Assembly: GCA_964354445.1 (NCBI GenBank)
Contig: CAYGZT010000004.1
Span: 1 to 13,991, forward strand
From: CAYGZT01 sp964354445
Lineage (GTDB): Bacteria; Patescibacteriota; Minisyncoccia; UBA6257; JAGOQP01
Direction: 5' to 3'
Length of the DNA stretch: 13,991 bases
The notes under the pieces are model-generated. The model saw only the letters and a program-made list of their open reading frames with translations, was not told the origin of the DNA and did not search any database. The position numbers and the translations under genes are program-made. Below, piece by piece: positions 6,901 through 13,093 of the stretch. Positions within the stretch are counted from its first letter, which is position 1, and the number at the start of each line of letters is the position of its first letter.

Positions 6901-7215
6901 TTAAACTGAAACCGAAAGAATTTTGACCTCGGTGAAATACTGACGGTGACCGCGTTTGACGCGCTGCCGCGTCTTTGATTTGTATCTGAAAACGATTTTC
7001 TTGTCTTCCCTGCCCTGGCGCAGAATCTCGGCCTTCACCTGTGCGCCGGCAATTCTCGGTGCCCCCACGTTCGCGCCATTTTCATCCCCCGCCAACAACA
7101 CGTCGTCAAATATAACCGTCTCGCCGGCAGCGCCAGCGATTTTTTCAATCCTCACTTTTTGACCGGGAGCAACTACGTACTGCTTGCCTCCGGTCTTGAC
7201 AACAGCAAACTGCAT
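6901..7215 (-). CDS. rplU: 50S ribosomal protein bL21
   Basis: Large-subunit protein that binds 23S rRNA. 104 aa from ATG 7213-7215: MQFAVVKTGGKQYVVAPGQK is the classical N-terminus, followed by VIFDDVLLAGD and, near the end, the basic rRNA-binding RYKSKTRQRVKRGHRQYFTEVKI region (split here over residues about 75-97). The frame stays open upstream to 7284, but those residues overlap the promoter and are not part of the family. It is not followed by rpmA (bL27), its usual partner; the gene appears to stand alone between its own promoter and the palindrome. No clear Shine-Dalgarno precedes the ATG. Confidence 0.97.
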   Translation of the reverse strand: MQFAVVKTGGKQYVVAPGQKVRIEKIAGAAGETVIFDDVLLAGDENGANVGAPRIAGAQVKAEILRQGREDKKIVFRYKSKTRQRVKRGHRQYFTEVKILSVSV

Positions 7216-7255
7216 AGTAAAAAATTCAAAACTCTTACATTCAACGACAGCGCAG

Positions 7256-7284
7256 ATGGTAACAGAGAGGCACGATAAAGTCAA
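7256..7284 (-). promoter_or_regulatory. Promoter of rplU
   Basis: Minus strand: -35 TTGACT (7284-7279), 17-nt spacer, -10 TACCAT (7261-7256). Predicted transcription start near 7249 and a leader of about 34 nt. This supports starting rplU at 7215 and not further upstream. Confidence 0.65.
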
Positions 7285-7393
7285 AAAGCAAAGGGATGAG
7301 CTTGGCTTGCCTCCGGAAGAGATATCGCACTGATTTTGAACGTTGCATTATGGTATAAAAACCACCAGATTACGTAACCGTAGCGGCACCGCT

Positions 7394-7738
7394 TCAATTC
7401 AACACCGTCAAAAGGTACAGCGCAATCGCTCCCACCGCTTCCACCAGCACCGTTGCGTAAGCAATAACATACGCGAGCATTCTCTCGCGGCGAAACAACA
7501 TCAACGCAACGCCGTGATCCAGGACTGCAAGAAAACCAAATGCGATCGTGACCGCAATAACATCCCCCGCCCCACCCCTGACATCAATCTCACCCTTGAC
7601 GTTTCGATGCAATACAACCACCTCTCCGGAAGGTAGAACTTCAACGTATACAAACGAAAACATCAGTGCCCACGCCACCACCGCAGCAACGAGCGCGATA
7701 ATGACGTATCGGTCCTTAAGATATCCTTTCAGCGCCAT
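7394..7738 (-). CDS. Small hypothetical membrane protein with three predicted helices
   Basis: 114 aa from ATG 7736-7738; a GTG at 7745-7747 would add MHH. I do not recognise the family. Hydrophobic segments: about residues 12-33 (VIIALVAAVVAWALMFSFVY), 60-80 (VIAVTIAFGFLAVLDHGVAL) and 88-110 (MLAYVIAYATVLVEAVGAIA and on). Between the first two lies a short polar stretch with alternating hydrophobics (VEVLPSGEVVVLHRNVKG), possibly a small beta hairpin outside the membrane. No metal or catalytic motif is visible. It lies between tRNA-Glu and rplU, all on the minus strand. No Shine-Dalgarno and no convincing terminator: the weak AGCGGTGCCGCT repeat after the stop has too small a loop. Confidence 0.7.
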   Translation of the reverse strand: MALKGYLKDRYVIIALVAAVVAWALMFSFVYVEVLPSGEVVVLHRNVKGEIDVRGGAGDVIAVTIAFGFLAVLDHGVALMLFRRERMLAYVIAYATVLVEAVGAIALYLLTVLN

Positions 7739-7828
7739 ATGGTGCACAATGGTGATTGCGTTTTTGTACTGTCACCGGGATTTCAACTCGGGTTTATAAC
7801 CAGCCTGCCTGTCGCGCTTCATGGTCCG

Positions 7829-7900
7829 TACCGCTACGGGGAGTCGAACCCCGGTTTTCAGGATGAGAACCTGATGTCCTAACCACTAGACGATAGCGGC
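7829..7900 (-). tRNA. tRNA-Glu (anticodon CTC)
   Basis: Complete cloverleaf of 72 nt read on the minus strand: acceptor GCCGCTA pairing with TAGCGGT (one G-U at the first pair), D arm GTCTAGTGGTTAGGAC, anticodon stem TCAGG/CCTGA with loop TTCTCAT (anticodon CTC at positions 34-36, codon GAG), T arm CGGGG-TTCGACT-CCCCG, discriminator A. The sequence after the discriminator is CGG, so CCA is not encoded and must be added by a CCA-adding enzyme. It lies in a minus-strand region between murF and a small membrane protein gene and has its own promoter. Confidence 0.97.
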
Positions 7901-7908
7901 CCTACTAC

Positions 7909-7929
7909 GCTCTGGCATGACACCAGAGC
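7909..7929 (-). promoter_or_regulatory. Hairpin in the 5' leader of pre-tRNA-Glu
   Basis: GCTCTGG and CCAGAGC form a perfect 7-bp stem with a 7-nt loop, starting 8 nt before the mature tRNA 5' end. It would lie in the precursor leader that RNase P removes. Role unknown. Confidence 0.4.
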
Positions 7930-7943
7930 TTCGAAGGGCAAGC

Positions 7944-7972
7944 ATAGTAGTTTGACAACCTTCACTTGTCCA
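7944..7972 (-). promoter_or_regulatory. Promoter of tRNA-Glu
   Basis: Minus strand: -35 TGGACA (7972-7967), 17-nt spacer, -10 TACTAT (7949-7944). Predicted start near 7937, giving a short precursor leader of about 37 nt. Confidence 0.55.
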
Positions 7973-8005
7973 TCCGAAGCTCGGGCACAGTACGAGCGAA
8001 GGAAG

Positions 8006-8018
8006 AGACGATAGCGGC
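8006..8018 (-). repeat. 13-nt copy of the tRNA-Glu 5' end
   Basis: The minus-strand string GCCGCTATCGTCT occurs here and again as the first 13 nt of tRNA-Glu (7888-7900), 118 bp apart. The match does not extend on either side. The rest of 7901-8115, between tRNA-Glu and murF, holds only the tRNA promoter and leader hairpin; I see no gene or clear murF terminator in it. Confidence 0.5.
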
Positions 8019-8115
8019 ATGCAGGAAGAAAACTGTGCGTCCCGAACCGGATGAGGCGACAGCAGCAGCCCAACGGAGCCAGAGTATCAGAAGCCGATAA
8101 TCGCACTGAACCGTA

Positions 8116-9366
8116 TCACATTTCCGCGACTGCTTCAACCATTTTTTCAAGACCCACCGCGCGTGATCCTTTGATGAACACGAGATCGTTCTGCTCAAGC
8201 ACGCGTTTGAGTACCTCGATTCCCTCTTCAACCGTGCCGCAGATGTATACTGCATCCTTCCTCATGCCGTTTTTAAGCGCCGCCTGCGCGATAAACTTGG
8301 CGCGAGAGCCAACGGTCACGAGTATCTCAACCGACCTGAACATCTGCCTCCCGGCCGTTTCATGCGCACGCAGCGTGAAGTCTCCCAACTCAAGCATATC
8401 CCCCAGCACTGCCACGCGCCTCCGAGACGACACCAGCGCCATAGTCGCAAGTGCTTTTTCAAGCGCCGGCGGTGAGGAGTTATAACTTTCATCAATAATC
8501 TGCGTGTGTTTGATGCCCGGACGCACCAACGAGCGGCCCTGCAGGGGTACATAGTCGCGCATCAGCGCTTGCGCCGCATCAACGATATTGAGGTCAAAGA
8601 GTGAGGCGACTGCCGCCGCGCACGCAGCCGCATAGGCATGTGAAAGTGAAAACACGTTCCGGATAACCACTGGTATAACGGTCCCGCCACGAGCAAGCTT
8701 GAATGATATACCGCGAATCGAAAGCCCTTCCGTAGAGTGATGGAAATCAAGAATCCGGACATCACATTCTTCCCGAAATCCATAGCGCATTACCCGTGAG
8801 CGCGTTTTCGATTCAAGAGAAACAACAGCAGTATCATCGTGATTGAGGACGGCCGTATCAGACGCTAAGAGCCCTGCAATCAATTTCCCTTTCTCCCTGA
8901 TCACCGCATCGATGCCTCCCGTGTAGTGTTCAACATGTACGGGAATCTTGCCGATCCCCGAGATAATTGCAATGGACGGCTTGGCGATATCACAGAGCGC
9001 GGTAATGTCGCCGGTTTTGTCCGCCCCGTACTCAAGCACCAGCACCTGGGGATACCAGCGTCTGCTCCCAACAATCAACTGCAACATTCCCCATCCGATC
9101 ACCCTCAACCAAAACAACCAGACCGGCCGCCCGATGCGGGACCATGACCCCAGAATAGTAAGCGGCACTCCCAGCTCGTTGTTAAAATTGGCCGACGATT
9201 TGCGAACACGCCGGACCGCCGATACAACGGCTGCAATTGCCTCTTTGGAAGAGGTTTTGCCGACACTGCCGGTGATCGCGATCACCTGCGGGTGAAATCT
9301 CCGAACCGTTGCGCGCGCAAGCAGGCGCACGATTGCTTGAAGAAGATTGATAACCGTTGTTTTCAT
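8116..9366 (-). CDS. murF: MurF-type Mur ligase (UDP-MurNAc-tripeptide--D-Ala-D-Ala ligase)
   Basis: ATP-dependent ligase of the peptidoglycan precursor pathway, expected to add D-Ala-D-Ala to UDP-MurNAc-tripeptide. 416 aa from ATG 9364-9366; a TTG at 9388-9390 would add 8 residues and overlap the ftsI stop. Motifs: Walker A ITGSVGKTSSKE (31-42), NFNNELGVP (60-68), VLEYGADKTGDI (110-121), DESYNSSPPA (292-301), VLGDMLELGDF (320-330), FIKGSRAVGLEKMVE (397-411). Odd: the P-loop lies at residue 33, whereas in E. coli MurF it lies about 75 residues further in, so the N-terminal domain that binds the UDP-sugar is missing. A hydrophobic stretch VWLFWLRVIGWGMLQLIVG (82-100) may touch the membrane. 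It begins 13 nt after ftsI. A related Mur ligase with another role cannot be excluded. Confidence 0.88.
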   Translation of the reverse strand: MKTTVINLLQAIVRLLARATVRRFHPQVIAITGSVGKTSSKEAIAAVVSAVRRVRKSSANFNNELGVPLTILGSWSRIGRPVWLFWLRVIGWGMLQLIVGSRRWYPQVLVLEYGADKTGDITALCDIAKPSIAIISGIGKIPVHVEHYTGGIDAVIREKGKLIAGLLASDTAVLNHDDTAVVSLESKTRSRVMRYGFREECDVRILDFHHSTEGLSIRGISFKLARGGTVIPVVIRNVFSLSHAYAAACAAAVASLFDLNIVDAAQALMRDYVPLQGRSLVRPGIKHTQIIDESYNSSPPALEKALATMALVSSRRRVAVLGDMLELGDFTLRAHETAGRQMFRSVEILVTVGSRAKFIAQAALKNGMRKDAVYICGTVEEGIEVLKRVLEQNDLVFIKGSRAVGLEKMVEAVAEM

Positions 9367-9379
9367 GTTCGCGCCGACA

Positions 9380-11050
9380 CTAGTTTCCAATCGAATCGGG
9401 AGGAACTTCGTAGTAATTAAGTAAAAACTGCGTGAGCTTCTTGAATGCCGGAACGACGCTCTGACCCGCCAGCGGTGCTCCCTTGGGTTTGGTCAGCCGC
9501 ACCAGAATGACAAACCGGGCATTGTACGCCGGTGCAAACCCGATATAGGTGTTAATAAACTCATCCTCAGCATACCCTCCACCGCCCAGAATCGGAATGA
9601 ACGCGGTTCCGGTCTTGCCCGCAACGCGATAATGAGGAATGTGCGCAATCACATTTTTATCAACCGCTGATATCATTATATCGATGAGCGTGCGGGCGGT
9701 CTGAGGGCTGATGACCCGACGTACAACCAAAGGATTGTTATCTTCCAGTATCGTCGGCTTCATCAGAAGTCCTCCGTTAGCAACCGCCGAAAATGCATTG
9801 ATGATCTGAACCGGTGTCACCGATATTCCCTGCCCGAACGATGCCGTCGCATAGTTGACGTCGCGTCCTCCTTTCAATTGCCTGGTGCTGCCCCGCACCT
9901 CTCCGGGAAGTTCGATGGCGGTGAGCTCCCCGAATCCAAATTTCTCTACGTATGACGTAAACGTCGTGTGTCCGGTTTTCGTTTCCGCAAACACCGCTCC
10001 GGTGTTGAGCGATTGCTCAATGACGCTGGTCATGGTTTGCACGCCGTGCGCTTTCTCGTCCCAGTTTTTAATGACACGCTTGTTGACCACCACCGATCCC
10101 GTATCGGTGTAGGTTGTGTCGGGCGTGACAGCTCCCGAATCAAGCGCGGCCGCCATGGTAACGATTTTGAACACCGACCCCGGTTCGTACACCAGTTCCA
10201 CCGCAGAGTTCTGAAACACGCCGATGTCATAGCGCGAGTATTCGTTGGGATCAAACGTCGGAATATTCGCCATGGCGCGGATTTTGCCGCTCGAAGGGTC
10301 TTGGACGATAATCGTTCCGCCCTCCGCTTGCCATTCCTTAACCAAGAGCGTGAGCACCGACTCAACTTCACTCTGTATGGCGCGGTCGATTGACGCGTGC
10401 ACGTCTGCACCTGCAACCGCCGCATGCACGATGTTTCCTTTCATCCCGCCCACGGTGCCCCGGAGAATGTTCTCGAACGCAAGCTCAAGTCCGTAGCGGC
10501 CTTCGACGGGCCCGTCATCAGAGGGAGAAATAAATCCAAGGACATGTGCGGCCAGCGTGCCGAACGGGTAGAATCGGAACGGTTTGTATTCGACGTAGAC
10601 ACCCTTTATGGCGGGATCGGTGGTGCTGGTTGTCGGGAGATGAAGCACCTGCACTGCTTTTACCTGCTCCGCGGTCGCCTTGGCCACCAACAATTCGTAC
10701 TGATCATCGTTTTTGGAAAGCATCCGCTCGAGCGCGGCAACGTCTTTGTTTACAACCGGTGCAAGCAGTTGTGCCGCCTCCGACACATCGGCGATTTGAG
10801 TCGGAACCGCAAAGATAGTCGGATACTCTTTATTCATCACTATGGAAGTAGCCGTGCCGTTCTTGTCGGTAACATAAATAATTCCTCGAGTCGGATCGAG
10901 GGTGCCTCGCTGCTCTTCCCGTGCCTGAATGCGTCTCTCGTAGATATCTCCCTTCTCAATCTGAATCGTGTAGAGATGTGCGATGACCGTCGCAAACGCG
11001 ATAACGAACACGCCACGCAACGCCCAGATACGGAATGTCATACGAACCAT
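9380..11050 (-). CDS. ftsI: Class B penicillin-binding protein, FtsI/PBP2 type
   Basis: Septal peptidoglycan transpeptidase. 556 aa. One N-terminal membrane anchor (about residues 9-29, ALRGVFVIAFATVIAHLYTI), a pedestal domain with GTLDPTRGIIYVTDKNG (49-65) and YPFGTLAAHVLGF (161-173), then the transpeptidase domain: SxxK as SVFK (nucleophile S292, K295) in YEPGSVFKIVTMAAALDSGA, SxN as SLN (347-349), and KTG (479-481) in VAGKTGTAFIP. All three catalytic motifs are intact, so it should be active and bind beta-lactams. No C-terminal PASTA repeat. It starts at ATG 11048-11050, 5 nt after the ftsL stop, and is followed at 13 nt by murF, all in one dcw operon. No Shine-Dalgarno is visible, consistent with coupling to ftsL. 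Confidence 0.96.
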   Translation of the reverse strand: MVRMTFRIWALRGVFVIAFATVIAHLYTIQIEKGDIYERRIQAREEQRGTLDPTRGIIYVTDKNGTATSIVMNKEYPTIFAVPTQIADVSEAAQLLAPVVNKDVAALERMLSKNDDQYELLVAKATAEQVKAVQVLHLPTTSTTDPAIKGVYVEYKPFRFYPFGTLAAHVLGFISPSDDGPVEGRYGLELAFENILRGTVGGMKGNIVHAAVAGADVHASIDRAIQSEVESVLTLLVKEWQAEGGTIIVQDPSSGKIRAMANIPTFDPNEYSRYDIGVFQNSAVELVYEPGSVFKIVTMAAALDSGAVTPDTTYTDTGSVVVNKRVIKNWDEKAHGVQTMTSVIEQSLNTGAVFAETKTGHTTFTSYVEKFGFGELTAIELPGEVRGSTRQLKGGRDVNYATASFGQGISVTPVQIINAFSAVANGGLLMKPTILEDNNPLVVRRVISPQTARTLIDIMISAVDKNVIAHIPHYRVAGKTGTAFIPILGGGGYAEDEFINTYIGFAPAYNARFVILVRLTKPKGAPLAGQSVVPAFKKLTQFLLNYYEVPPDSIGN

Positions 11051-11055
11051 GCGTG

Positions 11056-11370
11056 CTACGGTCGCCGGCCGGATACCAGCGATGTCATTTCTACATAGCG
11101 AGGATTCTGCTCAATAACCAAACCGTGCTCCTGCACAAACGATCCCTCGCCAATGCTGTCAAGCATCGCGTACAATTCGTTCTTGAGTTCGGCGTTCGCA
11201 ACTTGCGCCTGCACAACTGTTTTTTGTGCTTGAGAAAGATCGTGACGCACGTTGATAATGGCACTGTAAGTGACGATGCCGTACGCAAGCGACAGCGTCA
11301 TCAGAATAAGCATCGCGACAGTCCAGAAATGGAGCTGTGCATCCCTTTTACCAAATTCAATGACCGTCAT
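11056..11370 (-). CDS. ftsL: FtsL-like cell division protein
   Basis: 104 aa, with one transmembrane segment (about residues 15-38, FWTVAMLILMTLSLAYGIVT) and a following heptad-like stretch (about 40-72, DLSQAQKTVVQAQVANAELK) that fits a short coiled coil. This is the build of FtsL, the bitopic divisome protein that binds FtsB and FtsQ and activates FtsW/FtsI. Sequence identity in this family is always poor, so the call rests on topology, length and position between rsmH and ftsI, the classical place for ftsL. ATG 11368-11370; no Shine-Dalgarno. Confidence 0.8.
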   Translation of the reverse strand: MTVIEFGKRDAQLHFWTVAMLILMTLSLAYGIVTYSAIINVRHDLSQAQKTVVQAQVANAELKNELYAMLDSIGEGSFVQEHGLVIEQNPRYVEMTSLVSGRRP

Positions 11371-11382
11371 ATAAGATAGTGG

Positions 11383-11416
11383 TTAGTGATAAGAAGTCTG
11401 GGTTTAGCGATAAGAA
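11383..11416. repeat. Short direct repeat in the rsmH-ftsL gap
   Basis: TTAGTGATAAGAA (11383-11395) and TTAGCGATAAGAA (11404-11416) are 21 bp apart with one difference, and fill most of the 46-nt gap. In addition AAATTCAATGAC occurs both at the start of ftsL (VIEF codons) and at the end of rsmH (VIEFI codons). Likely remnants of local duplication. Confidence 0.5.
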
Positions 11417-12316
11417 CTATATAAATTCAATGACTCGAAGCTTTGCAGAGCGGCTGCGGGGATTCTGAGCAATCTCACGGGCCGCTGGTACGATTGGTTT
11501 CTTGGTAATCAGACGTGCTCTTTTTTCTTTCACCAGTGCGGCAAATGCCCGTTTGACCCGCCGATCCTCAAGCGAGTGAAAGGAGATTGCGGCGACGCGC
11601 CCTCCCGTCTGCATACACGCCGGGATCCGAGCGAGGAACTCGTCCACATGGTCAAGTTCCGCATTAACACATATCCGAAGCGCCTGAAACGTCCTCGTTG
11701 CCGGATTGATGTTCTTTCCTCTCGCCCTTCTCGGCACCGCATCGGCAACAATCGCAGCAAGGCGGCCAGTGGTCAGAATCCGCTGACGGCGCCGTGCCCG
11801 GATGATCGCATTGGCGATTCGCGCCGCATATCGTTCCTCTCCGAAATTTCTGAGTATCAGCGTCAGATTCTTTTTGTCGGTACCGTTGACAACAGCGGCG
11901 GCAGTCAGAGATTGACGAGTGTCGTATCGCATATCGAGCGCCTCATCTTTCTGAAACGAGAACCCTCGACCCGATGCTTCCAGATGCCACGAAGAAAATC
12001 CAAGATCCACGATTGCACGATCAATGCGATCGAGACAGCAGTCGCGCGCATGTGTGCAGACATCGGCATAGGTTCCATGGACACACACGATGCGTTCACT
12101 CAAACGTCGAAACTCTTCGTGCAACGCCCGCGATGTTTGCGCATATAACACTTCGTCCCGCTCAATACCCAGAAACATACCGTGCGGCATCACCAGCGTA
12201 ATCAGGGAGCGCGCGTGTCCTCCGCAGCCGAGCGTCCCGTCAACGACCTTGAGACCATCTCTGAGATCCAGCGCTGAAATAACTTCTTGTAAAAGAACGG
12301 GAGCGTGGATAAACAT
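11417..12316 (-). CDS. rsmH: 16S rRNA (cytosine(1402)-N(4))-methyltransferase RsmH (MraW)
   Basis: SAM-dependent enzyme that methylates N4 of C1402 in 16S rRNA at the ribosomal P site. 299 aa from ATG 12314-12316, which gives MFIHAPVLLQEV, the usual distance to the conserved H-PVLL. An ATG at 12325 and a TTG at 12328 are further in-frame options but lie inside an A/T-rich repeat. Motifs: VDGTLGCGGHA (25-35, SAM loop), VDLGFSSWHLE (103-113), GRGFSFQKDEALDMRYD (116-132), NPATRTFQALRICVNAEL (204-221), AAISFHSLEDRRVK (242-255) and NPRSRSAKLRVIEF (285-298). Standard second gene of dcw clusters, between mraZ and ftsL. Confidence 0.97.
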   Translation of the reverse strand: MFIHAPVLLQEVISALDLRDGLKVVDGTLGCGGHARSLITLVMPHGMFLGIERDEVLYAQTSRALHEEFRRLSERIVCVHGTYADVCTHARDCCLDRIDRAIVDLGFSSWHLEASGRGFSFQKDEALDMRYDTRQSLTAAAVVNGTDKKNLTLILRNFGEERYAARIANAIIRARRRQRILTTGRLAAIVADAVPRRARGKNINPATRTFQALRICVNAELDHVDEFLARIPACMQTGGRVAAISFHSLEDRRVKRAFAALVKEKRARLITKKPIVPAAREIAQNPRSRSAKLRVIEFI

Positions 12317-12419
12317 ATCAAACATCAAAACTCAAAAATCAAAATGGCAAATCAAGTTCCAAAAATTATTGATTTATCATCTGTCATTTTGCGTTTTGAT
12401 ATTTGCATTTTGATATTTC
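12314..12419. repeat. A/T-rich imperfect inverted repeat between mraZ and rsmH
   Basis: Runs of TCAAAA-type units on the left (ATATCAAACATCAAAACTC, ATCAAAATGGCAAAT) are mirrored on the right as their reverse complements (GTCATTTTGCGTTTTGATA, TTTGCATTTTGATATTT), around a centre near 12365. The base composition is far from that of the flanking genes. It fills the whole 104-nt gap and runs over the first codons of rsmH. It looks like a mobile palindromic intergenic repeat of the sort I associate with Parcubacteria genomes. Confidence 0.65.
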
Positions 12420-12420
12420 C

Positions 12421-12852
12421 TCAAATCCCCAACTCTCCCAGCTTTTCTGCAATCTCTTCAGAGGCGCTCTCCGTTCTGTGTTTATACTTCGCCCACGCGT
12501 CCTCCTCCCACACTTCAACTCGATTGAACAGACCGGTCACCACCGCTTTTTTCGAAAGACCTGCATACTGCCGAAGCGGCTCGGGAATCAAAATTCTGCC
12601 TTGGCCGTCAAATGAAACGTCACACGCCCCCGACAGCATGAGACGCACGAACGCACGAGAGTTTGCCTGGGCAAGCGGCAGTGCGGCGAGTTTTGCAACC
12701 ATCCGCTGCCACTCGGGAGCGGGAAAGAGAAACAGACATCCGTCGAGCCCGCGCGTGAGCACCGCTCCTCCGTCAAGGTGCGCGCGAAACTTGGCGGGAA
12801 TTGCCAACCGTCCTTTCGAGTCGAGCGTATGTTTGTATTCGCCCAGAAACAT
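12421..12852 (-). CDS. mraZ: Transcriptional regulator MraZ
   Basis: DNA-binding protein with an AbrB-like fold that controls the dcw operon, usually by repressing its own promoter through GTG-containing repeats. 143 aa, normal length. The two family half-repeats are clear: FLGEYKHTLDSKGRLAIPAK (2-21) and the second around CDVSFDGQGRILIPEPLRQY (77-96). The frame is open upstream to 13035, but the canonical MFLGEY start fixes ATG 12850-12852. First gene of the dcw run, with a leader of about 206 nt containing a strong hairpin, and candidate operator repeats at 13030-13055. Confidence 0.96.
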   Translation of the reverse strand: MFLGEYKHTLDSKGRLAIPAKFRAHLDGGAVLTRGLDGCLFLFPAPEWQRMVAKLAALPLAQANSRAFVRLMLSGACDVSFDGQGRILIPEPLRQYAGLSKKAVVTGLFNRVEVWEEDAWAKYKHRTESASEEIAEKLGELGI

Positions 12853-12933
12853 AAAACGACAGATGATGACTTGCAACCCTGACGTTCCGGTCAGAGTTCT
12901 GACTAAAGCGTCGGAGTTAATAATCACTGACAG

Positions 12934-12981
12934 GAGAATCTTCGGCGCCCAGCTTTGATGAGCGGAGCGCCGAAGAATCTC
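12934..12981 (-). promoter_or_regulatory. Strong hairpin in the mraZ mRNA leader
   Basis: Arms GAGAATCTTCGGCGC (12934-12948) and GCGCCGAAGAATCTC (12967-12981) pair over 15 positions with one mismatch, with an 18-nt loop that can close further (GCT/AGC). It lies 81 nt upstream of the mraZ ATG, inside the predicted transcript. No T tract follows on the minus strand (CTGTCAG), so it is not a normal terminator; attenuation, processing or protein binding are possible. Confidence 0.6.
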
Positions 12982-13029
12982 TCTTTGCTCTGACGCCGGT
13001 TGTGCAGAGCAGACAGAGCGCTGGACCAT

Positions 13030-13055
13030 CCACACATTTGTCCACTTTTCCCCAC
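13030..13055 (-). promoter_or_regulatory. Candidate MraZ operator (10-bp direct repeats)
   Basis: On the minus strand three GTG-starting units begin at 13055, 13045 and 13035, exactly 10 bp apart: GTGGGGAAAA, GTGGACAAAT, GTGTGG. MraZ proteins are known to bind short G-rich or GTG repeats with about one helical turn spacing at their own promoter. The array begins about 3 nt after the predicted transcription start, a good position for autorepression. Confidence 0.6.
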
Positions 13056-13064
13056 TCTGGGCTA

Positions 13065-13093
13065 ATTATCCTTTACAGAGTGCAACAACGCAA
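13065..13093 (-). promoter_or_regulatory. Predicted promoter of mraZ and the dcw operon
   Basis: Minus strand: -10 GATAAT (13070-13065, 5 of 6 consensus), 17-nt spacer, weak -35 TTGCGT (13093-13088). Predicted transcription start near 13058. Support comes mostly from the -10 and from the GTG array placed directly after it. Confidence 0.5.

Noticed and set aside
7216..7284. Upstream in-frame extension of rplU
   Set aside because: It covers the predicted promoter, and bL21 proteins start at MQFAVVKTGGKQY-like sequence.
7829..7900. tRNA-Glu as an attachment site for an integrated element
   Set aside because: No integrase gene and no repeat of the tRNA 3' end is present. The only repeat is a 13-nt copy of the 5' end.
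12853..13035. Upstream in-frame extension of mraZ by 61 codons
   Set aside because: The extension translates the leader hairpin and shows no family similarity; MFLGEY is the canonical MraZ start.
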